A stretch of DNA of 64,000 bases from Burkholderiaceae bacterium (lineage in GTDB: Bacteria > Pseudomonadota > Gammaproteobacteria > Burkholderiales > Burkholderiaceae_C), in assembly GCA_919902775.1 (NCBI GenBank), contig CAKKRJ010000015.1, positions 1-64,000 of the forward strand, read 5' to 3'. The notes beneath the pieces are model-generated. The model was not told where the DNA came from. It saw only the letters and a program-made list of their open reading frames with translations, and did not search any database. Each line of letters begins with the position of its first letter. Positions within the stretch are counted from its first letter, which is position 1. Positions 16,844 through 26,404 of the stretch are shown here, piece by piece. The translations under genes and the position numbers were made by a program.

Positions 16844-18946
16844 ATGCAATCTCCACGCTTGTTCAAACGCGCCCGCCTGCCATCGCTGGCCTTGGCCTTG
16901 GCCATCGCCTGCGGGGTGTCCACGGGCTGGGCGCAAAACCCGGGCCACAAGCCGCCCTCGGCCAAAGAACCGGTCACGCTCAACTTTGTGAACGCCGAAA
17001 TCGACGCCGTGGCCCGCACCATGGCCACCCTGTCCGGACACAACGTGGTGGTCGACCCTCGCGTCAAAGGCACCATGACACTGGCCAGCACCGTGCCCGT
17101 TGCGCCAGCACAAGCGCTGCGCCTGTTCGCATCGCAGCTGCGCACCCAGGGCTTTGCGCTGGTCGAATCGGCGGGCCTGTACACCGTGCTGCCCGAGGCC
17201 GAAGCCAAGTTGCAAAGCGGCAGCGTTTCGGCTGGCGCTGTACCGGCCAGCAGCGGCCAGATCGTCACGCAAATTTTCCGGCTCAACCACGAAAACGCCA
17301 ACAACCTGGTGCCTGTGCTGCGCCCCCTCATCAGCCCCAACAACACCATCAACGTGAACCCCGGCACCAACGCGCTGGTGATCACCGACTACGGCGACAA
17401 CCTGCAGCGCCTGGGCCGCATCATTGCCGCACTGGATGTCGCCAACGCCACGGGCGTGGAAGTGATCCGGCTGAAGCACGGCATTGCCGGTGACCTGGCC
17501 CCCATGGTGCAGCGGCTGATCGACTCGGGTGCCGCAGCCGGCACCCCCGCCGCGCAAGGCCAGTCCGACACCTTGTTCAAAACCACGGTGCTGGCCGAGA
17601 CACGCACCAACTCACTGATCGTGCGTGCCGCCAACCCGGCCCGCCTGGCGCTCACACGCGCCCTGGCCGAACAGCTGGACCAGCCCAACGCCACGGGCGC
17701 GGGGGCGGCCAGCGGCAACATCCATGTGGTGTACCTGAAAAACGCCGACGCCACCAAACTGGCCACCACCTTGCGCGCCGCGATCACGGCGCAAGGTGGC
17801 AGTGCCGCCGGATTGACCAGCCCCGGCAGCCAAGGGGCAGGCACAGCGCCCACCGGCACCACGCCCGGGGCCAGCAGCGCCAGCGCCGCTCCCTCGACAG
17901 GCGGGCAGATCCAGGCCGACCCGGCCACCAACGCGCTCATCATCACCGCGCCCGAGCCGCAATACCGGCAACTGCGCTCGGTGATCGACATGCTGGACCA
18001 GCGCCGCGCGCAGGTGTTTGTGGAAAGCCTGATCGCCGAAGTCAGTGCCGACAAAGCGGCCGAATTCGGCGTGCAATGGATGGGCAGCGCCGGCTCCAAC
18101 GGCAGCACCGTGGGCCTGCTGGGCACCAACTTTGCCGTGGGCGGCACCAATTTGCTGACGCTGGCCGCCGGCGCAGCGGCAGGCAACCCCGTGCCCTCCA
18201 CAGGCCTCAACCTCGCGCTGGGACAGCGCCGCAATGGCGCACTGGCACTCGGTGCGCTGGCCCGGTTTCTGCAATCCAATGGCGATGCCAACGTGCTCTC
18301 CACACCCAACTTGCTGACCTTGGACAACGAAGAAGCCAAGATCGTGATCGGTCAGAACGTGCCCTTTGTCACAGGCCAGTACACAGCCAACAACAGCAGC
18401 AGCGGCGCGGTCAACCCTTTTCAGACGATCGAGCGCAAAGACGTGGGCCTGACGCTGCGGGTCAAACCCCAAATCAGCGAGAACGGCACCGTGAAGCTGC
18501 AAATTTTTCAGGAAGTCAGCAGCATCGACAGCAAAAGTTCGTCCACGGCGGGCCTGATCACCAACAAACGCTCCATCGAATCGAGTGTGCTGGTCGAAGA
18601 CGGCTCCATCGTCGTGCTGGGCGGCTTGCTGCAAGACGACACCAGCAGCAGCCAGGAAAAAGTGCCGGGCCTGGGCGACCTGCCGATCTTCGGCAACCTG
18701 TTCAAGGCCGAAACACGCAGCCGCAAAAAAACCAACCTGATGGTGTTCTTGCGCCCGGTGGTGGTGCGCGACGGTGCGGCCACCGAAGCCCTGTCGCTTG
18801 GCCGCTACGAGCAAATGCGCCTGAACCAGCAAGGCTTCCAGCCTGCCGCCACAGGCACCTTGCCCGTTCCCGGCTCGGCCGTGTTGCCACCAATTGGCGC
18901 AGGGGCGGCCCCAGCCCCTGAGGCCACCCAGCCGCGCCAGCCCTGA
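16844..18946 (+). CDS. gspD: Type II secretion secretin GspD
   Basis: A 700-residue outer-membrane secretin. A signal peptide ends near GWAQ (residue 31). The N0 domain (VTLNFVNAEIDAVARTM) is followed by N1 (QIFRLNHENANNLVPVLRP), N2 (VEVIRLKHGIAGDLAPMV) and N3 (IHVVYLKNADATKLATTL). Between the halves of N3 there is a Gly/Ala/Thr-rich linker of about 40 residues. The C-terminal secretin domain has VFVESLIAEVSADKAAEFG and the classic VPGLGDLPIFGNLFK. The tail is Pro/Ala-rich. The gene lies three bases after gspN. Confidence 0.96.
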   Translation: MQSPRLFKRARLPSLALALAIACGVSTGWAQNPGHKPPSAKEPVTLNFVNAEIDAVARTMATLSGHNVVVDPRVKGTMTLASTVPVAPAQALRLFASQLRTQGFALVESAGLYTVLPEAEAKLQSGSVSAGAVPASSGQIVTQIFRLNHENANNLVPVLRPLISPNNTINVNPGTNALVITDYGDNLQRLGRIIAALDVANATGVEVIRLKHGIAGDLAPMVQRLIDSGAAAGTPAAQGQSDTLFKTTVLAETRTNSLIVRAANPARLALTRALAEQLDQPNATGAGAASGNIHVVYLKNADATKLATTLRAAITAQGGSAAGLTSPGSQGAGTAPTGTTPGASSASAAPSTGGQIQADPATNALIITAPEPQYRQLRSVIDMLDQRRAQVFVESLIAEVSADKAAEFGVQWMGSAGSNGSTVGLLGTNFAVGGTNLLTLAAGAAAGNPVPSTGLNLALGQRRNGALALGALARFLQSNGDANVLSTPNLLTLDNEEAKIVIGQNVPFVTGQYTANNSSSGAVNPFQTIERKDVGLTLRVKPQISENGTVKLQIFQEVSSIDSKSSSTAGLITNKRSIESSVLVEDGSIVVLGGLLQDDTSSSQEKVPGLGDLPIFGNLFKAETRSRKKTNLMVFLRPVVVRDGAATEALSLGRYEQMRLNQQGFQPAATGTLPVPGSAVLPPIGAGAAPAPEATQPRQP

Positions 18947-18958
18947 TCGGCCCCGTCC

Positions 18959-20365
18959 ATGCGCCACCCCCTGCCCTACACCTTTGCCCGCACCAGCCAC
19001 CTGCTGCTGGAAGACGACGGCCAACGCCTGAACCTGAGCTGGTGCGCACAAAGTGACCGGTCTGCCCTGTCCGAGGTGACGCGCCAGTGGGCCAGCCAGG
19101 ATCTGCACCTGCAGCTCAGCACCATCGCCGAGCTGACGCAGCGCATCCACCTGGCCTATTCCGGCGGGCAAGCCCACAGTTCCTCCAGCGCCGCCGCCGT
19201 GGTCAATGAGGTCGAATCCGAAGCCGACCTCTCGCGCATGATGCAAGAGCTGCCTGCCGTGGAAGACCTGCTGGCGGCCAGCGACGACGCGCCCATCATC
19301 CGCATGCTCAATGCCTTGCTCACGCAGGCCGCACGCGATGGGGCCAGCGACATCCACATCGAACCCTATGAGCGCCATTCGAGTGTGCGTTTTCGCATCG
19401 ACGGCACGCTGCGCGAAGTGGTCCAGCCCAACCGGGCGCTGCATGCCGCACTGATTTCGCGCCTGAAAATCATGGCCGAACTCGACATTGCCGAAAAGCG
19501 CCTGCCGCAAGACGGGCGCATCAGCCTGCGCCTGGGCAGCCGCGCGGTCGATGTGCGCGTGTCCACCCTGCCCAGCGCGCACGGTGAACGTGCGGTGCTG
19601 CGCCTGCTCGACAAAAGCGAAGCGCGCCTGACCCTGGAGGCCGTGGGCATGCAAGGCCGCGTGTTGCAGCAGGTGGACCAGTTGATCACCCAACCGCACG
19701 GCATCTTGCTGGTGACCGGCCCCACGGGCTCGGGCAAGACCACCACGCTCTACGCGGCACTGCAGCGGTTGGACGCTACCCGCAACAACATCATGACGGT
19801 GGAAGACCCGATCGAGTACGAATTGCCCGGCGTGGGTCAGACGCAGGTGAACGCCAAAATCGACCTGACGTTTGCCAAGGCGCTGCGCGCCATCCTGCGA
19901 CAAGACCCCGACGTCATCATGATCGGCGAGATCCGTGATTTCGAAACCGCGCAGATCGCCATCCAGGCCTCGCTCACAGGCCACCTGGTGCTGGCCACGC
20001 TGCACACCAACGACGCCGCCAGCGCCGTCACGCGCCTGACCGACATGGGGGTGGAGCCGTTCTTGCTGAGCTCGTCTTTGCTGGGCGTGCTGGCCCAGCG
20101 CCTGGTGCGCAAAAGCTGCCATGCCTGCCACGGCGCGGGCTGCGAGGCCTGCGGCCACACCGGCTACGCAGGGCGCACGGGCGTCTTTGAATTGCTGGTG
20201 GCCAGCGACGAGATCCGCAGCCAAATCCACAACCGCGCCGCCGAATCCGAGTTGCGCGCCACCGCCCTGCAACAAGGCATGGTGCTGATGCAGCACGACG
20301 GGCAACGCCTGGTCGATGCGGGCATCACCCGCGCCGAAGAACTTTTGCGCGTCACACGCGACTGA
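18959..20365 (+). CDS. gspE: Type II secretion ATPase GspE
   Basis: A 468-residue cytoplasmic secretion ATPase that powers pseudopilus assembly. Seen: the N2 domain pattern ASDIHIEPYE (about 129-138), Walker A GPTGSGKT at 254-261, the Asp box EDPIEYELPGVGQ, Walker B IMIGEIRDFETA, the His box TGHLVLATLHTND, and a tetracysteine zinc motif CHACHGAGCEAC near 383-394. The N1 domain is short compared with enterobacterial GspE. The gene starts 12 bases after gspD. Confidence 0.96.
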   Translation: MRHPLPYTFARTSHLLLEDDGQRLNLSWCAQSDRSALSEVTRQWASQDLHLQLSTIAELTQRIHLAYSGGQAHSSSSAAAVVNEVESEADLSRMMQELPAVEDLLAASDDAPIIRMLNALLTQAARDGASDIHIEPYERHSSVRFRIDGTLREVVQPNRALHAALISRLKIMAELDIAEKRLPQDGRISLRLGSRAVDVRVSTLPSAHGERAVLRLLDKSEARLTLEAVGMQGRVLQQVDQLITQPHGILLVTGPTGSGKTTTLYAALQRLDATRNNIMTVEDPIEYELPGVGQTQVNAKIDLTFAKALRAILRQDPDVIMIGEIRDFETAQIAIQASLTGHLVLATLHTNDAASAVTRLTDMGVEPFLLSSSLLGVLAQRLVRKSCHACHGAGCEACGHTGYAGRTGVFELLVASDEIRSQIHNRAAESELRATALQQGMVLMQHDGQRLVDAGITRAEELLRVTRD

Positions 20366-20486
20366 ACGGCAGCGCATGAACCCACCCACACCCATCGCCT
20401 GCCACAGCCCCACACCGGTGTGGTGCCCCGGTCTGCCTGCCAGGCACGGGCATCCACCGCCTCTTTCGCTGTGCCTCTCGTGGCAC

Positions 20487-21284
20487 ATGTCGCGGTACAT
20501 CGCGCGGTGCCTCGTGTGGGGCAGCTTCAGCTGGGGCGCGGGCCTGGCCTGGTCGCAAGCAAGCCCGGTGGCGGAAAACAACACGCCGCCCCCCGCCCCC
20601 TCCGGCTGGATGTACAGCCTGGGAGCCAAACTGGAAATCGGTGACCTGCGCCGCCTGGAAGGCCTGAAACTGCGCCCCACGCTGGGTTTGCGTTATGGCC
20701 GCTGGCGCATGGGCACTGTGGACAGCCAAACCTGGCCCAGCTTTGGCCAGGCACTGCAAGACAGCAACCTGACCTACGACTGGCTGAAAAACAGCCAATG
20801 GCAAACCGCCTTGTCTGCCAGTGTGGTCAACTTGGACCAAGACCGGACCTTCGACGCCCTGCGCTCAGGACGCAAAACCCTGCGTGCCAAAGCGGCCTTG
20901 AATTACACCGTGAACAAGCACTGGATGCTGGGCTTGAACGTGTCGCATGACCTGCTCAAGCGCGGCGATGGCAGCACACTCTCGCCCACGCTGACTTACC
21001 TGCAAACCCTGGACCAGGACAGCGCCTGGCTGTTGAGCGCCTTCACCACCTGGGGCACAGCCGCCCATTGGCAAAGCGAGGCCGCCCGCACGCCAGGTTC
21101 TGCGCTGCGCCAGGATGCCGGTCTGGGCAGCTGGGGCACGCAAATCACTTACCGTCAGCGCTGGTCACCCCAGTGGGCCTTTTTCACCCAAATCGGCACG
21201 GGCCGACTGATCGCCCCCACCGCAGCCGCCAACCAAACCCTGGGCTGGAGCGGCCAGTTGGGCGTCCTCTATTTCAGCCACTGA
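20487..21284 (+). CDS. MipA/OmpV-like outer membrane protein
   Basis: A 265-residue protein with a signal peptide (MSRYIARCLVWGSFSWGAGLAWSQA is split by the predicted cleavage after SQA) and alternating beta-strand patterns through to a C-terminal GVLYFSH. Patterns such as LRPTLGLRYGRWRMG and LNVSHDLLKRGDGS fit the MipA/OmpV scaffolding family. I chose ATG 20487 because the signal peptide starts there; the frame is open further upstream. The gene is placed between gspE and gspF in the same direction, nine bases before gspF. A role linking secretion to the outer membrane or peptidoglycan is speculative. Confidence 0.72.
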   Translation: MSRYIARCLVWGSFSWGAGLAWSQASPVAENNTPPPAPSGWMYSLGAKLEIGDLRRLEGLKLRPTLGLRYGRWRMGTVDSQTWPSFGQALQDSNLTYDWLKNSQWQTALSASVVNLDQDRTFDALRSGRKTLRAKAALNYTVNKHWMLGLNVSHDLLKRGDGSTLSPTLTYLQTLDQDSAWLLSAFTTWGTAAHWQSEAARTPGSALRQDAGLGSWGTQITYRQRWSPQWAFFTQIGTGRLIAPTAAANQTLGWSGQLGVLYFSH

Positions 21285-21293
21285 ACACCCGCC

Positions 21294-22532
21294 ATGCCCG
21301 CCTACCGTTTTGAAGCCCTGCAAGCCGACGGCACCACGCGCAAGGGGGTGGTCGAGGCCGACAGCCAAAAAGCCGCACGGGCACAACTGCGCGCACAAGC
21401 GCTGGTGCCCTTGCAGGTCGACGCCATCGCTTCCGGCGCGGCCCACACCGCCGCCCAAACGCTGCCCTGGTGGCAACGGCCCATGGGCCACAGCCGCGCT
21501 TTCAGCGCCAGCCAACGCGCAGTCTGGACGCGCCAATTGGCCGGACTGGTGGGCAGCGGCCTGCCGATCGAGCGCGCCCTGTCCGCCCTGGCCGAAGAAT
21601 CTGAACACGAGGCACAGCGCCACCTCATGGCCGCCATTCGGGCCGAAGTGAACGCCGGCAGCAGCCTCGGTCGCGCCTTGGGGCTGCACCCGGCCGAGTT
21701 TCCCGCGATCGACCGCGCCGTGATCGCCGCAGGCGAAGAAAGCGGCCACCTGGGCGACGTCCTGACCCAATTGGCCAACGACCTGGAAGACCAACAGGTG
21801 TTGCGCGCCAAGCTCCTGTCGGCCGCGCTCTACCCGGCCATAGTGAGTCTGGTGGCGCTGGCGATCGTGATTTTTCTGGTGACGTCGGTGGTGCCCCAGG
21901 TCGCAGGTGTGTTTGCAGGCACAAAGCGCCAACTGCCCATGCTGACCCAGGTCATGCTGGCCATCAGCGACTTTGTGCGCCACTGGGGTGGGTGGGTGCT
22001 CTTGCTGGGTGCGGGCGGCGTCATCGGCTTCCGACTGGCCTTGCGGCAAGACGCCCTGCGCCTGCGCTTTGACGCCGCCTGGCTGCGCCTGCCCATGATT
22101 GGCCGCTTGGCACGTGGCTACAACAGTGCCCGCTTTGCCTCCACCCTGGCCATGCTCACGGCGGCAGGTGTGCCCATTCTCAAAGCCTTGCAGGCCGCGG
22201 CAGACACCTTGTCCAACCAGGCTTTGCGTGCCGATGCCCTGGAAGCCTTGGTGCGGGTGCGCGAGGGCGCACCGCTGGGCACGGCGCTGGCCCAAAACGC
22301 GCGCTTTCCGGGGCTGCTGTCCATGTTTGCCCGCCTGGGCGAACAAACAGGCCAGCTGCCGGTCATGCTGCAACGCGCGGCCACACAACTGTCGTCCGAG
22401 GTGCAGCGCCGCGCCATGGCCCTGGCCACCGTGCTGGAGCCCTTGCTGATCGTGGCCATGGGCGCTATGGTCATGCTCATCGTGCTGGCCGTGCTGATGC
22501 CGATCATGGAACTCAACCAGTGGGTCAAATGA
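21294..22532 (+). CDS. gspF: Type II secretion inner-membrane platform protein GspF
   Basis: A 412-residue polytopic protein of the GspF/PilC family. Two homologous cytoplasmic domains are seen: one begins FSASQRAVWTRQLAGLVGSG and the other YNSARFASTLAMLTAAGVP. Three membrane segments lie at about 177-205, 232-250 and 383-403. It connects the ATPase GspE to the pseudopilus. It is separated from gspE by the MipA-like gene, which is unusual, but the close spacing suggests that it is still in the operon. Confidence 0.95.
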   Translation: MPAYRFEALQADGTTRKGVVEADSQKAARAQLRAQALVPLQVDAIASGAAHTAAQTLPWWQRPMGHSRAFSASQRAVWTRQLAGLVGSGLPIERALSALAEESEHEAQRHLMAAIRAEVNAGSSLGRALGLHPAEFPAIDRAVIAAGEESGHLGDVLTQLANDLEDQQVLRAKLLSAALYPAIVSLVALAIVIFLVTSVVPQVAGVFAGTKRQLPMLTQVMLAISDFVRHWGGWVLLLGAGGVIGFRLALRQDALRLRFDAAWLRLPMIGRLARGYNSARFASTLAMLTAAGVPILKALQAAADTLSNQALRADALEALVRVREGAPLGTALAQNARFPGLLSMFARLGEQTGQLPVMLQRAATQLSSEVQRRAMALATVLEPLLIVAMGAMVMLIVLAVLMPIMELNQWVK

Positions 22533-22582
22533 CCCGCCAGACCCGCCCGCCCACATCGTTTTCAAACCAACAGGTCGCACAC

Positions 22583-23482
22583 ATGCCCGTCACACTCGAA
22601 GGTCAGTTGGTCGTTGCCATTTCATCGCGGGCCTTGTTCGACTTTGAAGAAGAAAACCGCCTGTTTGAACAAGGGGACGACCGGGCCTACATGAAGCTGC
22701 AGCTGGACCGGCTGGAAGCCCCCGCCAAGCCTGGTGTGGCCTTTTCTTTGGTGCGCAAGCTGCTGGCCTTCAACGATGCCAACGCACAGCGGGTGGAGGT
22801 GGTCATCCTCTCGCGCAACGACCCGGTCTCGGGCATGCGGGTGTTCCGCTCGGCGCAGCATTACGGTCTGCCCATCCAGCGTGGCAGCTTCACCCGGGGC
22901 CAGCCGCCCTGGCGTTACCTCAAGCCCTTGAATGCCAACCTGTTTTTGTCGGCCCATTTGTCGGACGTGCGGGCCGCGCTCGATGCGGGGGTGCCCGCTG
23001 CGCAGGTGTACCCGCATTCGGCGCTGGCCTCCGAGGCGCACCCCCATGAAGTGCGCATTGCCTTTGACGGCGATGCCGTGCTGTTTTCGGACGAAGCCGA
23101 ACGCGTGTTCCAAGCGCAAGGCTTGTCCGCCTTTCAGGCACACGAACGCGACAAGGCCGGACAGCCCTTGCTGGCCGGCCCGTTCAAACCCTTGTTGGCG
23201 GCCTTGCACCGGCTGCAGCAGGAAGGCACGCCCGCCATGCGGATTCGCACGGCACTGGTCACCGCCCGCAGCGCCCCCGCACACGAGCGCGCCATCCGGA
23301 CCTTGATGGACTGGAACATCGAGGTGGACGAAGCCATGTTTCTGGGCGGTTTGCCCAAAGGGGAGTTCTTGCGCGAATTCGAGCCTGATTTTTTCTTCGA
23401 CGACCAGACCGGGCACATCGAAGCGGCCGCCCTGCATGTGCCTTCCGGGCATGTGGCGTCAGGGGTGTCCAATCCGGGGTGA
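22583..23482 (+). CDS. 5'-nucleotidase (cytosolic NT5C1 family)
   Basis: A 299-residue protein similar to the cytosolic 5'-nucleotidase I family, which hydrolyses nucleoside monophosphates. It starts MPVTLEGQLVVAISSRALFDFEEE, shown here in family order, and contains VVILSRNDPVSGMRVF and IAFDGDAVLFSDEAERVF, the HAD-like Asp motif of the family. The start at 22583 has AGGTCG upstream; an earlier ATG at 22529 overlaps the gspF stop and would add 18 residues. It may be cotranscribed with gspF, but no functional link is known. Confidence 0.88.
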   Translation: MPVTLEGQLVVAISSRALFDFEEENRLFEQGDDRAYMKLQLDRLEAPAKPGVAFSLVRKLLAFNDANAQRVEVVILSRNDPVSGMRVFRSAQHYGLPIQRGSFTRGQPPWRYLKPLNANLFLSAHLSDVRAALDAGVPAAQVYPHSALASEAHPHEVRIAFDGDAVLFSDEAERVFQAQGLSAFQAHERDKAGQPLLAGPFKPLLAALHRLQQEGTPAMRIRTALVTARSAPAHERAIRTLMDWNIEVDEAMFLGGLPKGEFLREFEPDFFFDDQTGHIEAAALHVPSGHVASGVSNPG

Positions 23483-23497
23483 ACGACCCGGCTGCCG

Positions 23498-24448
23498 TCA
23501 ATCAGGCACGGGGATATTTCGGCGCCCTTCGCGACGTGCAATCCACACCGTGGCGCACAAAATCACAAACGCCCCCAGCCAGGTCGATTGGCTGGGCACA
23601 TCGCCAAACACCAACCAGCCCAGCACCGAGGCCCAGACCAGATCCAGAAAGCGCAGCGACTGGGTGGCCGAAATGTCGGCCAAAGCAAACGCCCGCGTCA
23701 GGCAATAGTGGCCCAGCGTGCCCAGCACGCCTGTGGCCGCAAAGCCCAGCCATTGCAAAGCCGTGGGCATCTGCCAGTGGGGCAAGGCCATGGGCAGGCT
23801 GAGCACGGAGACCGTCAGGGCTTGCCACAACACGATGACGCCGGGTTTTTCATAGCGGGTCAGGGCTTTGGTGATCAAAAACGAGGCGGCAAACACCGGC
23901 GACGAAGCCAGCATGACCAGGCTGTACCAGCCGCCAACGCCCGACATCTTGGGCAAAACCACCACCAACACACCCACAAAACCGATGCTGGCGGCCACCC
24001 AGCGGTCTGGGCGCATGGGCTCACCCAAAAACCAGGCGGCGCCGATCATGATGAAAATCGGCCCGGTGAAACCGATGGCCGTCATGTCGGCCAGCGGAAT
24101 TTGGGGCAAGGCCGTGAACCACAAAATCAGCCCCAGGGTGTGCACCCCGCCGCGCCAAAACTGCCCCGCCATGTTGACGGGCATGTAGCTCCGCCACCCG
24201 CCCCGCACAACCCAAGGCAGGATCACCAGCAGACCCATCAGGTAACGCAAAAACTGCGACTGGTACACATCCAGATGCAGGGTCAGTGAACGGGCGAGGG
24301 TGTTGAGCAACGAAAACAGCAGCCCGCCTGCGACCATCCAGGCCATGCCACGCACGGCGGCAGGCCAGGCGGCAAAAGAGCGCCGCGTGCGGTGCTGCGC
24401 CAGCGACCACTGGCGCAGAGGGGCAAAAGAAACTTTGCGCGGCTTCAT
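23498..24448 (-). CDS. DMT family transporter (EamA)
   Basis: A 316-residue inner-membrane protein with about ten hydrophobic segments in two EamA repeats. It has recognisable pieces such as LTLHLDVYQSQFLRYLMGLL and ADMTAIGFTGPIFIMIGAA in the first half and ALADISATQSLRFLDLVWAS in the second. DMT permeases export metabolites such as amino acids or nucleosides; the substrate here is unknown. The chosen start is MKPRKVSF at 24448. It converges on the nucleotidase gene, and a strong terminator separates it from htpX. Confidence 0.88.
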   Translation of the reverse strand: MKPRKVSFAPLRQWSLAQHRTRRSFAAWPAAVRGMAWMVAGGLLFSLLNTLARSLTLHLDVYQSQFLRYLMGLLVILPWVVRGGWRSYMPVNMAGQFWRGGVHTLGLILWFTALPQIPLADMTAIGFTGPIFIMIGAAWFLGEPMRPDRWVAASIGFVGVLVVVLPKMSGVGGWYSLVMLASSPVFAASFLITKALTRYEKPGVIVLWQALTVSVLSLPMALPHWQMPTALQWLGFAATGVLGTLGHYCLTRAFALADISATQSLRFLDLVWASVLGWLVFGDVPSQSTWLGAFVILCATVWIARREGRRNIPVPD

Positions 24449-24542
24449 GCGCCCGCACCGAAATGGAAATGCATCACCCAGCCATCTTAGAACGGACCGC
24501 CGCCAACGCGGGTCGCTTGGGTTACCGCGCGGGGTGCTGGCC

Positions 24543-24575
24543 AAAAAAAGGCCCCGTCTTGCGGGGCCTTTTTTC
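24543..24575 (-). terminator. Strong Rho-independent terminator after htpX
   Basis: AGGCCCCG and CGGGGCCT pair around a short TCTTG-type loop. T-runs flank both sides, so it can work in either direction. It lies 20 bases past the htpX stop. Confidence 0.92.
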
Positions 24576-24595
24576 CGGGGTCCGGTGGGTTGCGC

Positions 24596-25471
24596 TTACT
24601 GCGCGCTGTTTTGCAACGCAGCAATGCGCTCTTCAATCGGCGGATGGGTGCTGAACAGCTGACCGATGCCACCGGCGATGCCCATGGCGGCCATGCTTTT
24701 GGGCAGTTCGGCGGTGTGCACGCCACCCAGACGGGCCAGCGCATTGATCATGGGTTGCTTGCGGCCCATGAGTTGGGCTGCGCCCGCATCGGCACGGAAC
24801 TCGCGCTGGCGGCTGAACCAAGCCACGATCATGGCGGCCACAAAGCCCAACAAAATGTCCATGACGATGGTGGTCACAAAGTAGCCGATGCCGGGGCCAC
24901 TGCTTTCTTCGTCGTTGCGGCGCAAGAAGCTGTCCACGCCGTAGCCCACCACGCGGGAGATGAACACCACAAAGGTGTTCATCACACCCTGGATCAGCGT
25001 CATCGTGACCATGTCGCCATTGGCGACGTGCGCGATTTCGTGGCCAATGACGGCTTCGATTTCTTCGTGGGTCATGTTCTGCAACAAGCCGGTGGACACG
25101 GCGACCAGGGCCGAGTCACGAAAAGCGCCTGTGGCAAAAGCATTCGGGTCGCCTTCAAAAATACCGACTTCGGGCATGCCGATGCCGGACTTGTCGGCGA
25201 ATTTGCGCACGGTCTCGACAATCCAGGCTTCGTCGGCATTGGCGGGCTGGTTGATGACCTTCACACCCGATGTCCACTTGGCCATGGGCTTGCTGATCAG
25301 CAAGGAAATGATGGCGCCACCAAAACCCATGATCAACGCAAAGCCGAGCAAGGCGCCCAGGTTGAGGCCATTGGCGGTCAGAAAGCGGTTGACGCCCAGC
25401 AAATTGGCAACGATGCCCAACACGACCACCACGGCCAAGTTGGTCAAGACAAACAAGAAAATACGTTTCAT
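24596..25471 (-). CDS. htpX: Membrane zinc metalloprotease HtpX
   Basis: A 291-residue M48 protease for quality control of inner-membrane proteins. The zinc site HEIAH is at about residues 140-144 ([13 protein letters not shown]), with the downstream Glu in [10 protein letters not shown]. Membrane segments lie at about 4-24, 36-56, 160-178 and 195-213. The N-terminus [19 protein letters not shown] is the usual one. In many bacteria HtpX is induced by membrane stress through Cpx; no such box was looked for successfully here. Confidence 0.96.
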   Translation of the reverse strand: MKRIFLFVLTNLAVVVVLGIVANLLGVNRFLTANGLNLGALLGFALIMGFGGAIISLLISKPMAKWTSGVKVINQPANADEAWIVETVRKFADKSGIGMPEVGIFEGDPNAFATGAFRDSALVAVSTGLLQNMTHEEIEAVIGHEIAHVANGDMVTMTLIQGVMNTFVVFISRVVGYGVDSFLRRNDEESSGPGIGYFVTTIVMDILLGFVAAMIVAWFSRQREFRADAGAAQLMGRKQPMINALARLGGVHTAELPKSMAAMGIAGGIGQLFSTHPPIEERIAALQNSAQ

Positions 25472-25538
25472 GGCAGGTTTTACTTTCACCCGAAGACGCG
25501 GGCACGAGGTCTGAATGGTAGGGGCTTGCAGGTCAAAA

Positions 25539-26387
25539 TCAAGCGGGGGGAACGATTTCCTGAACGGCGTACGGGTTTTCAGCCCGCCCTTTGGCGCGAC
25601 GCGGCCGGAAGACACTGGCGTCGGCGTAAAAGTCTGGATCGGCGTTGGCGGGCCACCAGCCGGGCACCCCCAACAGGGGCAAGGGGCTGAAGGGTTTGCG
25701 GGCGAGTTTGTCTGCCGCCAGGTCTTGCGCCAGCCAGGCGTCGATGTCGGCTGGCACCACCGATGCGGGCACGCGCCACAGGTGCACCGTGATCGACTTG
25801 TAGGGTTGCACGGCTTTTTCCAGCGCGGCATGGCCAAAGGCCCACAAACGGGTGGACGCCCATTCGGCGCGCAAAGCGACCAAGGCCTCCGCCCACCGGT
25901 GCGCTGTCAGCGCGGCCCACAGCGCATCGGACGGCTGGATCAGCCAGGCGTTTTCATCGAACACGGTGGCGGCATCGCGCACCGGGCCCCGCACCTGACC
26001 CACCCCGGCGCGGGCAATTTCATGGGCCTGCAGTTGGTTCAGCCGTTTTTTGGCCAGCGGAAAATGCATCCAGCACAGCGCGTTGAAGAAGTCATGCAGG
26101 CCTTCGCGCGTGGGCACCTGGCCGGTGGCAAAAATGAAGTCTTCGTAAGCCTGGCCTTCTGGCAAATCGCTTTGCGGCACAAAATGCACCGGCGCCCGGC
26201 CCGCCGCGTTCAGGGCCTGCGGCTGCGGGCAACCCGCCACGATCTGGCGGGCCAGGGGCTCCCCCACATCGCGCCAATCGCGCAACCACGGGGCAGACCA
26301 GTCGATGTCACCCAGCCCCTGCAACGAGGCCGGTGCACAGCGCCCAAAGGACACGGTGGTGCTGGGCACACCGCCTGCTGGCGCCAT
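25539..26387 (-). CDS. DUF3025 domain protein
   Basis: A 282-residue protein of unknown function matching the DUF3025 pattern: [26 protein letters not shown] (spanning about 80-105, listed in part), [13 protein letters not shown], and the C-terminal [11 protein letters not shown]. It is probably cytoplasmic. The ATG at 26387 lies 17 bases past the pyrC stop; an in-frame GTG at 26426 would overlap pyrC. The pair probably forms an operon. DUF3025 genes next to pyrC recur in betaproteobacteria as far as I recall; the link is not understood. Confidence 0.82.
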   Translation of the reverse strand: MAPAGGVPSTTVSFGRCAPASLQGLGDIDWSAPWLRDWRDVGEPLARQIVAGCPQPQALNAAGRAPVHFVPQSDLPEGQAYEDFIFATGQVPTREGLHDFFNALCWMHFPLAKKRLNQLQAHEIARAGVGQVRGPVRDAATVFDENAWLIQPSDALWAALTAHRWAEALVALRAEWASTRLWAFGHAALEKAVQPYKSITVHLWRVPASVVPADIDAWLAQDLAADKLARKPFSPLPLLGVPGWWPANADPDFYADASVFRPRRAKGRAENPYAVQEIVPPA

Positions 26388-26404
26388 CGGAGTGGCGCCC
26401 GGAC

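Noticed and set aside
17612..20680. Open frame of 1022 codons on the strand opposite gspD and gspE
   Set aside because: It is the antisense shadow of high-GC coding DNA; its translation is low-complexity Ala/Gly/His/Gln and it has no start signals or domains, while gspD and gspE are complete.
22529..22582. Longer start for the 5'-nucleotidase gene
   Set aside because: The extra 18 residues do not resemble family starts, while ATG 22583 gives MPVTLEG as in relatives; the longer form remains possible.
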